DNA of 64,000 bases from Porites lobata (Eukaryota > Cnidaria > Anthozoa > Scleractinia > Poritidae): contig CALNXK010000024.1 in NCBI GenBank assembly GCA_942486035.1, positions 2,029,501 to 2,093,500 of the forward strand, in the 5' to 3' direction. Below, piece by piece: positions 15,855 through 26,361 of the stretch. Position numbers and translations under genes: made by a program. The notes under the pieces were generated by a model. It did no database searches, was not told the DNA's origin, and saw only the letters and a program-made list of their open reading frames with translations. The stretch's first letter is position 1; each line of letters opens with the position of its first letter.

Positions 15855-16041
15855 AACTTTCAGCACACTTTTGAAAGATGAACGCTTTGGAAGATCCATT
15901 AAACACAGATCGATAGCAGACCTTCAGCAAACTCTTAAATATGTACGCTTTACGAAAATTCAGCACACTTTTAAAAGATGAACGATTTACGAAGACAGAA
16001 TAGCAGACCTCAGCAAACGTTTGAAAGATGAACGCCGACGA
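15855..16041. repeat. Short tandem repeat patch
   Basis: Repeated words cagcacactttt, aaagatgaacg, tttacgaa and gcagacc recur at intervals of about 35-100 bases. An apparent minus-strand ORF of 117 codons across it (15841-16194) is explained by the repeat and has no recognisable domain. Confidence 0.65.
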
Positions 16042-16559
16042 CACACAAATCACCAAGTGAGTTAGCGCGTCAATGTGAGCCAAAACGTAAGCAAGCGCCT
16101 CAAAGCGCGGCAAATGTGTGTCGACGACGACGACAACGAATGCAATCTCGAAAAAATCTCCCTTATTAAATGCACAGGACCCCCAATAATGCACAGAACA
16201 CCCAACACAAATTATGGGTTGCGTTCTCGTACCTCGAACGAAATTATGTAACTTTCGATCTGCGCACGCTTTCGTAAACTTGCTAAGCCGCGTCGCATCA
16301 ACAACTTCGTAAACAGTACAAAACTGTCGTCACCTATTCTCGTCATCTTTCATTCTTGATTATTATGTACTGTTTTCTTGGTTTTCGCCAACAGAAAATA
16401 ATTTTTAGTTATTATTTTAGTGGCAATTACAGTTGCAAAGAATACCTAAATAAACGTTTAGCGCCGATACTCATTAATTCGAGTTTAAAACATTCGACTT
16501 CATGACGCTATGAAAGGTTGTAAATCGTGTATATTAATGCATCAGTCAATTCCAGCTGC
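16042..16559. other. Intergenic, no recognised feature
   Basis: Contains a short gacgacgac run near 16120. Nothing else can be supported. Confidence 0.4.
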
Positions 16560-18459
16560 GCCCAAACCGAGCAGACACAATTACTAGTGTTGGTTCCTGC
16601 CTTTCATCAGGCAATTTCTTTTGCTCTGATGAATTTCTGTTGAAGGCCAGCACCTGAACACACCCTTACCGCGTAGCCCCACTAGTAGGCTGTGTTCCAG
16701 CAGTGCCCTTCTCAAAACGACGTAACTCTTATCCTGCTCTCATCCAAAAATTTGTCCAAGCCTGACAAACGTGTAAATCATTGTGTGACTCAGACTTAGA
16801 GCAACATCAACAACTCAGTTGTCACATGCATGTCACGAGTAATTTTCATTTTGCCAAAATTTTCGGAAATTTTAATCGAGAAATAAATGAAAGCTTCCAT
16901 CCGAGTGGCAATTCTCCCCGGCCTGTCAAAGTTGTCCACCCTGCTGAGGTGGTCCTCTTAACGTTGACCTAAAATGTTTCATTTCTTGTTCTGGTCATAA
17001 CAGAGTACCTCGATCAGAATAAGTATTAAACCTAAAATCTTGGACAAAAAGTGCAGTTAAGAATTTTGCACTTTTTTACCCACAGAACGCCAATCCCACG
17101 GATTTGGTACCGCTTATTACCCCTTCCTCGCCTCACCCAGTGGTCAATGTTGCTCAGTCGGACTTCAACTTTGTTTTTTGGGTGGGAAGGGGAAGTGTTT
17201 GCAGTCAGTGCCAGTGCCAGTGCTTTTAAGAGCTTTCATTGAAACTAGCTAGACATGACATTACGTCCATTTTCTTAAATTTTTGTCCAAGAAAGTAGTC
17301 CGTGAAGAGGTAGAGGATGTTTCTTAAAGGTAACAAAAAAGGCAAGACCAAGTCAGAATTGAATCCTTGATTTTAAATTCATTTGTTTGTTTGTTTTACG
17401 GTCGTCTGGACAATGAAACGACTGTTTTCTAGTGTGTCTCATTTTTTCATTTTATTAACCGGCTTTTTGCCATTTCAGGGAGTTCTATCTCCTGGAATTT
17501 TTCAATAACATCTGTGGTAGTCGCAGTCTCATAATAAAATTTTATTAAATGTTAAACGATTACTTTACTTTATTTATACTGTTACAATTAAGAGTTTTCT
17601 CATCTTTACACCAGTTTACCAGTTGGACACTATACGTTCAATAACATTGTCAGTTTTGTTGTCTCAAATCGATGATCAATCAGTTAGTTCAAATGCATGA
17701 GACTTCAATTTTACACTTAGAATTGGATGATTGTCATTAGGGGGTTATGTGTTTTTACAATATCAATTTATTATATCAAATTAACCTTAAAATGGGTCAA
17801 ATAGTTGTTATTCAATATGCAAAACTACCCAATGTAAATGTTTTAGATTCGTGTTGTTCATCATGTTTTCCATTATTGCTACATTCTGTTTTATAACTAA
17901 ATAGTTTGGGACATTATTATAATGACTCAAGCAAAAAAGATAACGTGCACCGCTGAAACAAGAAAAAGAAACGGGCACGAAAAAGTCAAAATATATACAG
18001 GACCGAAATTAAACAATAACAACAAAACAAAAAAGCAAACGTGTACAGACCACTATGATGAATCAATCACTTTTCTTCATTGAAAAATATTTACCATTAT
18101 ACTTGGAAACTTAAGGAGATCAACCTTATCCCCAGAGGTATAAAGCAGAACGGGGGGTTAAAGTCAGGAAATTTAAGTTTCGGCTTTTTTAGGTACTGAA
18201 ATTGACAGCCTCGTGCTAGTTCGAGAAAAATGTGCCCCTAAAATAAAGGATTTGGCGTTCATACGTCATCCCGAAAATACTGCTTAGGTTTTCGTTGTAA
18301 CTGGGGGGAATCAGAGCAAAAACAGGTAGACCCGCCCTAGCTATTGATGCTTGCAAGTCACTGGCCCACCAGGGCTGACCGCGGCTAGTCTATAACGCAG
18401 TCATTCCTCGCGTCAGAGCTGCGCACTAATAGGGTCAGTGGTATGTTTCTTTTCTTTAG
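16560..18459. repeat. EAR-cluster flanking repeat, copy A
   Basis: Collinear with 29690-31060 (copy B) and in part with 31346-32830 (copy C) and 41411-41965 (copy D). Shared words in order include ttttgctctgatgaatttct, aatttgtccaagcctgacaa, gcaattctccccggcctgtc, aaatgtttcatttcttgttc and aagataacgtgcac. It is always followed by the 3' end of an intact or decayed EAR gene, so it is the downstream flank of the ancestral gene, duplicated with it. Confidence 0.85.
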
Positions 18460-19000
18460 ATCCACTTCAACAACTTGCTGTTCAACATTCTTCTCGCCAT
18501 CGTAGTGATTGATGGCAGCGATGTACGTCTGACCGCAAATGACAAATGGGTACAATTAACGCATAGCCTCTACGGGTAGGAATGGACTGAAACAGCATAA
18601 ACTTGGTACCATTCCACTTTATATGAACGAGTGGGTATTATGACCCTGAACAGTCACTGGTTTCGTTGCGATAGTTAGCAAAAGCTTAAGGGAAAGTGTG
18701 GCCATTACTGTTGAAGGATTTCACATAGATTGCGCCGTAATAGTGAAGAGACTGAAATTTGCGTAAGTACTCATTCGGACCATTTATAAACGATAGAATT
18801 GACGAAGAAACCGTGCTTAGAGTTAATTAAAGTAATTCCCGAAAACAATAAAGGACTCGTTGTTTATTTCAAATGCTGCGCTTGCAGGTGAAGCCTCCTC
18901 GCTCTGTATGTCCTGATATTTTTCAAATTTGTTAATGTATGTTCCTCTTGTAGATAACTGAGCTGATGGAGTGTGAGGTATCGTCCACTGGAAAAGACTG
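18460..19000 (-). pseudogene. Decayed EAR-repeat exon (copy A)
   Basis: The minus strand matches the terminal EAR exon of the genes at 34059 and 42666. It has the 3' end (gatccacttcaacaacttgctg region), then a jump of about 170 bases, then the blocks around gacaaatggg, gggtaggaatgga and accattcca, up to agctgatggagtgtga. Substitutions, small indels and the internal deletion leave no long open frame. No PAN or EGF exons are found upstream of it, so it is a truncated non-functional duplicate. Confidence 0.85.
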
Positions 19001-19027
19001 TACTGAACAAGGCCTCCCTAAATTATT

Positions 19028-19236
19028 ATGACAAAACGTGCCTTAGAATCTTCTTATGAAAGTACGGATTCTCCATGTCCTAGAACTTTTGACCGCGCAC
19101 CCATCAGGACAGCGCTAGCTGACGACGACGTTGCTGAAGACTTTGGCAATGATAGGGGCTCAGCTCAGATTCCTACACAACCTCGTAGTCATGGTCTTTT
19201 TCATGCTTTTACTCAGTCTTTAATACCTAACGAAAG
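19028..19236. repeat. Segment shared with the start of flanking copy D
   Basis: The words gtgccttagaa, cttatgaaagtacg, tactccatgtcct and gcacccatcaggacagc recur at 41417-41500. The plus-strand ORF here (19028-19273) is short and unrecognised and runs into the MITE at 19244, so I do not call it a gene. Confidence 0.6.
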
Positions 19237-19243
19237 CAGTGAG

Positions 19244-19407
19244 CTAGCCTGCGTAGCATGGCGGTTTTGTTGAGCCGGGCGCAGGAGCGGTGAAGCCGCT
19301 AGAAAAATAAAAGTTGCTTCCGCCCCAATCTCCTCGCGGTTTCTCTGCCCTCGCCCGCCTTTATTACTTAGCGCGCCCAACCAAAACCGCCATGCTACGC
19401 AGGCTAG
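19244..19407. mobile_element. MITE with 7-bp target duplication
   Basis: The ends ctagcctgcgtagcatggcg and its inverted copy form TIRs of about 28 bases. The flanks 19237-19243 and 19408-19414 are both cagtgag. No ORF. Confidence 0.88.
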
Positions 19408-19847
19408 CAGTGAGCATGTGATTGTAACTTTGTATACGATAACTAGTATAACGTCAATCAACAAGTATTTATTAAAGGGGTTTTCCCTCTTCTACAATGC
19501 CGAACACTTAAATATCACACATTGACCTTTAGTCATTCCCGATTTGATTTGATATTTTATTCATCTTTAGATACTACAAGGAGACAGGGATGAGTATCGA
19601 CTTTCACGTTTCTGACAAAAAACAATAAAGAATCAACTTACGAAACCCCCTCGTGTATTCTTTAAAAACAATATTTGTTAAACGGTCATTTGCTACCTTA
19701 TCTATCAACTCTCTTTATTATATTATTCATCTCTTTGTCTCTAAGAACAGAAACTGACTGTGAATTTTCACACGGAGCTTAAATATGTTTCAGAGAGTTG
19801 ATTTCTCTCACTCGTTCAGTAGAAAGACTGTTTTAGCTTTCACACAC

Positions 19848-20027
19848 CAGGGGCGGATCTATGGGGAGGGTAGAGGGGGTGCGCACCCCCCCCCCCCGAG
19901 ATGACCTGCGGTTTTCTAATACAACTGGTATTATGCCAAAAAAAAAAAACTATGTGGTTTATTGGTGTTGAGGTAGAGCAAGAGACGAGTGCACCCCCTC
20001 TTAAAAAAAATCGTGGATCCGCCCCTG
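19848..20027. mobile_element. Small hAT-like MITE
   Basis: The ends CAGGGGCGGATCTA and TGGATCCGCCCCTG are inverted. The interior includes a C run and an A run. The flanking cacac-rich bases resemble each other but are not a clean 8-bp duplication. Confidence 0.75.
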
Positions 20028-20120
20028 CACACTCCACAATTGTCCATCAGCAGACGTTGACATTGAGAATCCCCTGACAGTTCTTGAAAAACAATCTTTT
20101 GTTTGTGTTGGCAGCATCTA

Positions 20121-20169
20121 TTGCCTGCGTGCAGACGTCTTCTATTTACTGACGTCTGCACGCAGGCAA
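20121..20169. repeat. Perfect 19-bp hairpin with 11-nt loop
   Basis: The arms 20121-20139 and 20151-20169 are exact reverse complements (ttgcctgcgtgcagacgtc), with loop 20140-20150. The direct repeat cagcatcta flanks the hairpin at 20112-20120 and about 20170-20178. There is no T-run after it and no gene next to it. Confidence 0.9.
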
Positions 20170-20178
20170 CAGCATCTA

Positions 20179-20837
20179 AGGGATTTATCCCTTTGACTCA
20201 CGAAATCAAAAATGACTAAAAATGGGACTTTCCTCTTGCTTATCAAAAATTTCTGGGCTCGCTTTCAATGTATCGGCTTTCTCAACATTACGTCTCGTTT
20301 CAGGTACAAACAGTCACTAACTGAGAAAATCTCCGAAACATTTTATGTAAAGAGACGATATCATGAGGTACCGTTTTCCTCTGTGGTATCGGTTACATGC
20401 GCTTTACATTTGTAGCACAGTGATTTTCAAAGGAACCCGTGCCCAAAGACTAATGATTTCAAGGATTTAACTGCCACTAACAATACTTTATGACATGGTT
20501 GCGAGCGATGTTAAATGGCAACGGGTACAAAAATGTTTTAGAAGTGTACATGTATATTTCCAACGAAAATACGTTCACCCGGATGATCATGAAGAGATGC
20601 GACAGCCGCAAATACGTCTCCGTTGGCACTATGCAATTACATACTAAAAACAATATTTTGTTGCAGTCATTGAAGAGTCGTGCTTCGTTATCTTAATTTC
20701 TCATTGGAAGTTATTAACTAAAATTCGAAATCCTAAACTCGTTCCAGGGGCGAAATGACAGACGAAAATAACCCTTATATTTCAAATCTTTTTGTTGACT
20801 CTGACGTCCATTCTGTTATTCTAATTCTCGACAAATG
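20179..20837. other. Intergenic, no recognised feature
   Basis: Only short unrecognised ORFs. Confidence 0.4.
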
Positions 20838-20846
20838 TAAGGCCCG

Positions 20847-20881
<35 letters not shown>

Positions 20882-21117
20882 CTGGTGAATTAAGTACGGC
20901 AAAAGAGCGGCGTCTAAATCAATTTGGTACGGCAGTCTTAGTTTGGTGCGGCAAGAGCGTTAAGTTCGACAGAGTCTGTCGAACTTTTGTCGAACTTAAC
21001 TTAGGTTCGACACACGGTACGACGTCTGAATCAGATGTCGCGCCAGTGTCGCTCCAAAGTCGAACTTATTCAGTTAGGTTCGGCACATGAAAAGTACGGC
21101 GTCTGAACCAGGCCTAA
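20838..21117. mobile_element. MITE with 20-bp TIRs and subterminal mirrored blocks
   Basis: The ends ggcccggttcagacgccg and cggcgtctgaaccaggcc are inverted. A second mirrored pair, catgtgccgaacctaactg and its complement, lies just inside, and the middle is dense in gttcgac and gtcgaac words. Confidence 0.88.
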
Positions 21118-21193
21118 GGGAATCCATACAAATACTTAATCCAAGACAGTACTGGTTTCCGGATTTCACGCGGAGGATTCAGGATTCTAGGTA

Positions 21194-21591
21194 CAGGGGC
21201 ACCCAACGGCAATTTTCGGGAAAATATCTGTTCGGAAGACGATTTGAGAACTAGAATTTTCGGAACATTTGTTGTAAAATTTCTTGCTTGCCTGCCTCTC
21301 CTAGGATTTTCGAACATCTACAAAATGGTATAATTACCCATTTTAAACGTATATTTACCCTAAAAAAGGCTACCTAGAATTTTCGGGAGCCTTTTCCTGG
21401 CTAAAATTTTCGAAAAGGTAAGTTTTGATCCCTATAATTTTCGGATCACTAGACTTTCAGCTAGGAAATCCGAACAGATGAAAAGTTTTTAGGGGATAAA
21501 AATATGCCTATATCTACTTTTTAAATACTAAAATACGTTCAACAATGCTATGTTAAGTGGTTTTGAACTATATCCTCGTTGGGTGCCCCTG
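21194..21591. mobile_element. hAT-like MITE, CAGGGGCACCCAACG ends
   Basis: The 15-base terminal inverted repeats are perfect. The flanks ctaggtac (21187-21194) and gtaggtac (21591-21598) match at 7 of 8 bases if the terminal C/G pair is counted as target. The interior repeats the word attttcgg many times. Confidence 0.82.
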
Positions 21592-21598
21592 TAGGTAC

Positions 21599-22426
21599 TG
21601 GACTCCGGACTTTGTGAATAGAACTCCTATCGTCAGTGGGATTCCGGATTCCTTGAGCTGTATTCCGGATTCCAAAGCCAAAGATTCTTCATATGGCCAC
21701 AAGCAAAAATCTCCCGGGACGCTTTCCATTCAACAAAAATTCCAGTTTGAAATTTTGGAAACTTCACGTGCTCAATGGAACGGTACATTCCGGTTGCACA
21801 GACCCGACCCAAGCCACCGCGCGTTTTGGTATTGTGGCCTATACTAGCAGCAGACTCAAAATTACTCTCTAAAAGAGAAGAGTAAATACTGTTTATATCC
21901 TAAAGAACACTCGACTGTCGAAAAGGGGCGGTGTAAAACTAAAGCTAGGTGGAGGAATCCTATTTCGCGTAGAAAGCCTATGAAAGCAAGTGAAGGTCTT
22001 GGGTCCCGGAGTCCGCAGTCCGGACTCCGATCCCTTACGTAGGGCGAAAGTTTAAAAACTCCCATTGAATCTAGCCTTCCGTGCAGACAAAAGATTCTTC
22101 TTACATTCTTTCGATGATAAGACCTGATAAGGTTGAAAGTGATATGACCTAAGGCTATGCTGTCTCAATGGATTTCCGTTTTGTTTGAAACAACAGAAGG
22201 GAAATTGCCCTTGTACATTCTGGACAATATTTAGTTGTCATTGCGAGTAGCTACCTTCCATTTTAATAGTCCGTGACCTGGTGCGTAGCGTCTAGTGCAC
22301 CTTGCAAAAGTGCGGAGCAATTTGCAATTTGCCAGTTTCCTATGACAGGTTTGTCTGATTCGAAGTTCTCAGGCCCACGGCAGATCAGCTTTCGGAAGAG
22401 GTCAGAGCAGAATTCATTCAACTAGA
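21599..22426. other. Upstream region of the membrane-protein gene
   Basis: Repeated ggattcc and ccggactcc words between 21600 and 22030 suggest a decayed repeat. No ORF is supported. Any promoter of the gene at 22427 should lie in the last few hundred bases, but no clear TATA box or other signal was identified. Confidence 0.4.
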
Positions 22427-24130
22427 ATGGCTTTAAAGACTATTTTGTTGCTATTTCTTTGCTTCTTGGTTTCTTCTACCGCCGAACAGAACTGTAGCGA
22501 GTATCAGTGCAGCCTTGTTCCGGTTGGAGAAGACCTGTCATCTGAATTTCAACTCAAGGCATCTGAAGAAGGAGTAAAATTAGTTTACTTGCAAGTGAAA
22601 ATAACCGGTAATGACAGCTATAGCCCATTGAATGTTCAAGACGAGTTTTTGCCAGATTGGTGGGTTTATGCCAGAACCATTAGTGAACCTATGTTGTCTT
22701 TACCTTACGACTACGATGCATTATCTCTGGGACTTTTGAACTACCAAGTAAGAAGTATGATAGTACCTTTGAAAGAAACTCCTGTTGGATGCCTCGTAGC
22801 CTTGAACTCGTCGTGTCAAAATAAAGTGATTGGGAGTGCGCTGTTAAAAAATGTCACAAGAACCATTCACAAAGAAGATGTTGTATGTGTTCAAGACATT
22901 AAAGATTACAAGTGGTTTCAACTTTTATACCATGAAGACAACCTCGAATACGATTGTTGTATCACAGAGAAAATTTCTGGGAAGATTCGTTGCAACCAGT
23001 CTGCTAGAAACACCGCCTGGATCGAGGCATTTAATGTGGTTCTTCTCATGTTGGAAGGAGTCTTGGTGTTATATTTCCCTGCATTTCCTCTTGTAATACC
23101 TGACTTCATTTTCAATTTTCAAGAAGAACTAGAGAAAGAAGAACAAGAGGTCGAAATACTAAGACAAGAGCTTGAAAGACAAGATCCTTTTTTAAGCCTT
23201 CTTCTCGAACCTGAAATTTCAGTTATCAGTGGTGATGGAATGTTAGTTTACAAGGATGATTCAAGTCCAACTACCTTTTGCAATCTACTGAGAAGAGTTA
23301 TATCTAGTAACTATTCTGGGAGCTTACGACATCTAAAGTTTTCCTTTAATATCAAGCTGGCTTTTCTTGTATTTTGTGTAGCCCCCACTTTTTTGTACTT
23401 AAGACTAATATTAGCTTTAACAATAAAACGCAGGGTTTTCGACGAAACTGCAGCAAAGGAAAAAGCATCACTAGACGGAGTAGAGTTGTTTTCAATTGAT
23501 TTTTTTCACTTAGGAACGGCTTTTGATATCTTCATTTTAATATTGGCAGTTTCCTTTCCTTTGGTAGCGGTTTTGTTTTCGAGGCCTCGGGACTTTTTGC
23601 TCAACGGCGAATGTCTTATCTGCAGGGAACATTTTTCTTCAGTCGGAGTAGCAGAAGACATGCGAAAGCACATAGAAAAGTGGCAACTAAATCTAAGGAG
23701 GTTTGTGATGTGGATAATTGCAACACACAGTTACGTTATAACCTGGGCCATAGAATGTACATCGTGTGTAAGATATATCAAGGCATCTGAAAGACTGAAA
23801 AGAAGCTTAGTAATTGCTTGTTATGTTCCGGTTTATACAATTATTTTGACAATTTTTGGTGTTTTGGGAGTATTTGGCCTTTTTATATTACTCGGGGGGT
23901 TCATATTAGCTACTATGTGGTATTCACCGTTATTTTGTGTGCTAAACATCGCTTATCGTAGATTGTATCGTGCTTCATACGTGTTAATTAAAAGCACCTC
24001 ATCATTAATATTGAGAATCACTAGTATTCGAAAGGGCACAGCTGTTTCTACGATATTCCTTGTATTTGTACCCATTCTAGTCCTTGTTGCTTTTGTAATA
24101 ATAATACTGATTGATGCTACAGTTGACTGA
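22427..24130 (+). CDS. Intronless multi-pass membrane protein, N-terminal part, broken by LTR insertion
   Basis: I do not recognise the family. The frame opens with a signal peptide (about residues 1-19), then a Cys-rich N-glycosylation-prone ectodomain to about 200 (NCS, NDS, NSS, NVT, NQS sites). A first hydrophobic segment at about 202-228 is followed by a Glu-rich coiled coil (about 230-250), with further membrane segments near 307-330, 360-385, 424-445, 460-510 and 540-555. The motif LFSRPRDF follows the third segment, and a CLIC pair lies just after. Host sequence ends at base 24093; the last 11-12 residues and the stop come from the retrotransposon's 5' LTR. The frame continues exactly at 28535 once the element and one target copy are set aside. 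Start context is agaATGg with no upstream ATG nearby in frame. The single-exon structure suggests an expanded, possibly retro-copied cnidarian family. Confidence 0.85.
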   Translation: MALKTILLLFLCFLVSSTAEQNCSEYQCSLVPVGEDLSSEFQLKASEEGVKLVYLQVKITGNDSYSPLNVQDEFLPDWWVYARTISEPMLSLPYDYDALSLGLLNYQVRSMIVPLKETPVGCLVALNSSCQNKVIGSALLKNVTRTIHKEDVVCVQDIKDYKWFQLLYHEDNLEYDCCITEKISGKIRCNQSARNTAWIEAFNVVLLMLEGVLVLYFPAFPLVIPDFIFNFQEELEKEEQEVEILRQELERQDPFLSLLLEPEISVISGDGMLVYKDDSSPTTFCNLLRRVISSNYSGSLRHLKFSFNIKLAFLVFCVAPTFLYLRLILALTIKRRVFDETAAKEKASLDGVELFSIDFFHLGTAFDIFILILAVSFPLVAVLFSRPRDFLLNGECLICREHFSSVGVAEDMRKHIEKWQLNLRRFVMWIIATHSYVITWAIECTSCVRYIKASERLKRSLVIACYVPVYTIILTIFGVLGVFGLFILLGGFILATMWYSPLFCVLNIAYRRLYRASYVLIKSTSSLILRITSIRKGTAVSTIFLVFVPILVLVAFVIIILIDATVD

Positions 24131-24277
24131 CATGTAATCCTACCCCCTGGAATGTGCTATATATATCAACCACATTCCGTACCAAAAAAGAGATCAATAA
24201 ACCTTCGAGCCAGTCAACCCTTGTTATGTTTCTTAGTTAAAACCCTGAACCCGTTCATCTAAGCAAAGCTTATTACA
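24094..24277 (+). repeat. 5' LTR
   Basis: 184 bases, identical by eye to 28346-28529. It contains a TATA-like tatatatat at about 24160 and an AATAAA-like caataaacc at about 24195. Its first bases supply the premature stop TGA at 24128 to the host frame. Confidence 0.95.
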
Positions 24278-24292
24278 TGGTGTCAGAAGTGG
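24278..24292 (+). promoter_or_regulatory. Primer binding site
   Basis: tggtgtcagaagtgg lies directly after the LTR. TGG at this place is the usual complement of a tRNA CCA end. The tRNA was not identified. Confidence 0.75.
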
Positions 24293-24298
24293 CCAATC

Positions 24299-25177
24299 AT
24301 GGAACACATGAAGCCCATAGGACCTCTACGAATGGACGGCAACGTCGCAGAAAACTGGCGAAAATGGAAACAGAGGTGGGTCCTCTATGCGAAAGCGAGT
24401 GGAGTAGACTCAAAAGACGAAGAAACACAATGTGCAGTCTTACTACACACCATAGGAGAAGAGGCACTCGAAGTATACGACACTTTTACATTTACAGAAA
24501 CCGAGGAGAATAAGATAGAACCTCTCGTGGCAAAGCTAGAGGCGTACTGTGCCCCAAAGAAGAACGTCACGTACGAACGCTATCTTTTCTTCTCGTGCAC
24601 GCAAAACGGACGGCCTATCGACGCCTTCGTTACCGATCTCCGCACAAAAGCCAAAACCTGCGAGTTTGGAACACTCAACGATAGTCTAATAAAGGACAGA
24701 ATCGTGTGTGGAATCGACAGCCAGAGTGTAAGGGAGCGACTCTTACGCAACAACGAGCTCACTCTAGAAGTAGCCATAAATACCGTACGAGCCGCAGAGA
24801 CGAGTAAAACTCAAATGGAGTCCCTTAACAGCCTTGAAGCAGCAGCCGTAAACTTCGTCACAAAGAACCAAAAACAGCCACCAAGATATCAGCCTATGAA
24901 GAAAAGGCAGCAGAAACAACAGCACCAGCAAATAAAACCGTGTGGTCGTTGTGGTTACATCCACAAGCCAAAACAATGCAGGGCGTTTGGACAAACATGT
25001 CACAAATGTCAAGGGAGAGATCACTTCGCCCATATGTGCCGCACAAAAGGCGCAAATACTGGCCACAAAACACTCAATGAAGTCGAACAGCAGTCAGACA
25101 CTGACTCAGATGAGGATCTATTCCTTGGAGAATTAGATTCGTCACAAAATGACAAAACGAACTGTTCACGAAATTAA
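24299..25177 (+). CDS. gag: Retrotransposon Gag
   Basis: Structural protein of 292 residues that would package the element's RNA. It starts six bases after the primer binding site. The N-terminal two thirds resemble the helical retrotransposon capsid-like region (FFSCTQN, IDAFVTDLRTKAKTC). Two zinc knuckles lie near the C-terminus at about residues 219-255: C-X2-C-X3-H-X4-C and C-X2-C-X4-H-X4-C. It ends in an acidic stretch (DTDSDEDLFLGE). The pol frame is the -1 frame and overlaps the gag end by about 25 bases, so Pol is probably made by -1 frameshifting. No classic slippery heptamer was identified. Confidence 0.92.
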   Translation: MEHMKPIGPLRMDGNVAENWRKWKQRWVLYAKASGVDSKDEETQCAVLLHTIGEEALEVYDTFTFTETEENKIEPLVAKLEAYCAPKKNVTYERYLFFSCTQNGRPIDAFVTDLRTKAKTCEFGTLNDSLIKDRIVCGIDSQSVRERLLRNNELTLEVAINTVRAAETSKTQMESLNSLEAAAVNFVTKNQKQPPRYQPMKKRQQKQQHQQIKPCGRCGYIHKPKQCRAFGQTCHKCQGRDHFAHMCRTKGANTGHKTLNEVEQQSDTDSDEDLFLGELDSSQNDKTNCSRN

Positions 25178-25179
25178 CC

Positions 25180-26361
25180 GTGAATGAGGAAGAGATCAGC
25201 TTCAAAATTGATACAGGCGCACAGTGCAATGTCATTCCCGAACACGCCTATGAAAAACTGAGCAAGAAGCCAAGCCTACAGCCTACTAAAGTTAAGATAA
25301 CTGCATATGGTGGGGTACGTGTGCCGATCAAAGGAACATGCACAATGACAATCAAGAAAAACAGCAAAAACCTTGATGCCAAATTCTTTATTGTCGCCGT
25401 TGAAAAGGCTCAACCCTTAATTGGCCTTCAAACTTGCCGAGATCTGGAACTGATAAACATTAACAACGATGTTAATGAAGTCAAAACAAGTGGAACAGAA
25501 ATTCTCGACGAATTTAAAGATGTCTTCACCGGACTTGGTTTAGTCAACGGAGAATTTCACATCGAGCTTCGAGAAGACGCAAGGCCTACAATACAACCGT
25601 CACGGAAAATTCCTCTGAGCCTGATGCCGAACCTACAGAAAACACTAGAGAAGCTGACAGAAATGGAAGTAATCAGCAAAGTTGAAAAAGCAACTGACTG
25701 GGTCAACAGCCTAGTCATCGTGGAAAAAAAAGACGGCTCATTGAGACTTTGTTTAGATCCGAAAGATTTGAACAGAGCAATCAAGCGTGAACATTATAAG
25801 CCGCCGACAGCCGAAACCATTTCTAGTAAGCTCAATGGGAAGCGTGTTTTTACAGTAATTGACATGAGTAACTGCTACTGGCACAAAAAGTTGGATGAAG
25901 AATCATCCTATTTGTGCACATTCAACACGCCTTTCGGCAGATACAAGTTTAACAGAATGCCGTTTGGTATCTGTGTAGCGAGTGACGTCGCTCAGAGAAT
26001 GGTGGATGAAAACTTCAGCGACATTCCAGGAGTTCTCGCAGTGCACGATGACATTATCATCGCCGGAAAGGACACTGCGGAACACGACCTAGCTCTCAAA
26101 CAAGCGCTGGAACGCGCAAGATCACGCAACATAAAGTTTAACCGCAGCAAAGTACAGCTACGCGTCAACCAAGTGAAGTATCTTGGTGATATCGTGACCG
26201 CCGATGGATTCAAGCCAGATCCCGAGAAGATAAAAGCAATTGTGGAAATGCCAGAACCACAATGTAAGCAAGATTTGCAACGCCTACTTGGCATGGTCAA
26301 CTATCTGTCGCAGTACATACCAAACATGTCAGAAATCACAGCCCCCTACGCAACTTGTTGA
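25180..26361 (+). CDS. pol: Retrotransposon Pol, protease and reverse transcriptase part
   Basis: Aspartic protease with the active-site word IDTGAQCN close to the start, then a reverse transcriptase: LRLCLDPKDLN, FTVIDMSNCYWH, FGRYKFNRMPFGI, and the catalytic VHDDII where the common form is YxDD (variants with another residue at the first place occur in gypsy-like elements). The listed start is only the first convenient codon; the frame is open back to about 25153 and has no necessary ATG. It stops at 26359-26361, just after the RT thumb (YLGDIVTADGF, LLGMVNYLSQYIP), where the expected protein continues one frame back. Confidence 0.92.
   Translation: MNEEEISFKIDTGAQCNVIPEHAYEKLSKKPSLQPTKVKITAYGGVRVPIKGTCTMTIKKNSKNLDAKFFIVAVEKAQPLIGLQTCRDLELININNDVNEVKTSGTEILDEFKDVFTGLGLVNGEFHIELREDARPTIQPSRKIPLSLMPNLQKTLEKLTEMEVISKVEKATDWVNSLVIVEKKDGSLRLCLDPKDLNRAIKREHYKPPTAETISSKLNGKRVFTVIDMSNCYWHKKLDEESSYLCTFNTPFGRYKFNRMPFGICVASDVAQRMVDENFSDIPGVLAVHDDIIIAGKDTAEHDLALKQALERARSRNIKFNRSKVQLRVNQVKYLGDIVTADGFKPDPEKIKAIVEMPEPQCKQDLQRLLGMVNYLSQYIPNMSEITAPYATC

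Noticed and set aside
15841..16194. 117-codon minus-strand ORF
   Set aside because: Its repeating composition follows the tandem DNA repeat at 15855-16041; no domain, no splice context.
24580..25066. Minus-strand ORFs inside gag
   Set aside because: Complementary-strand shadows of the gag frame.
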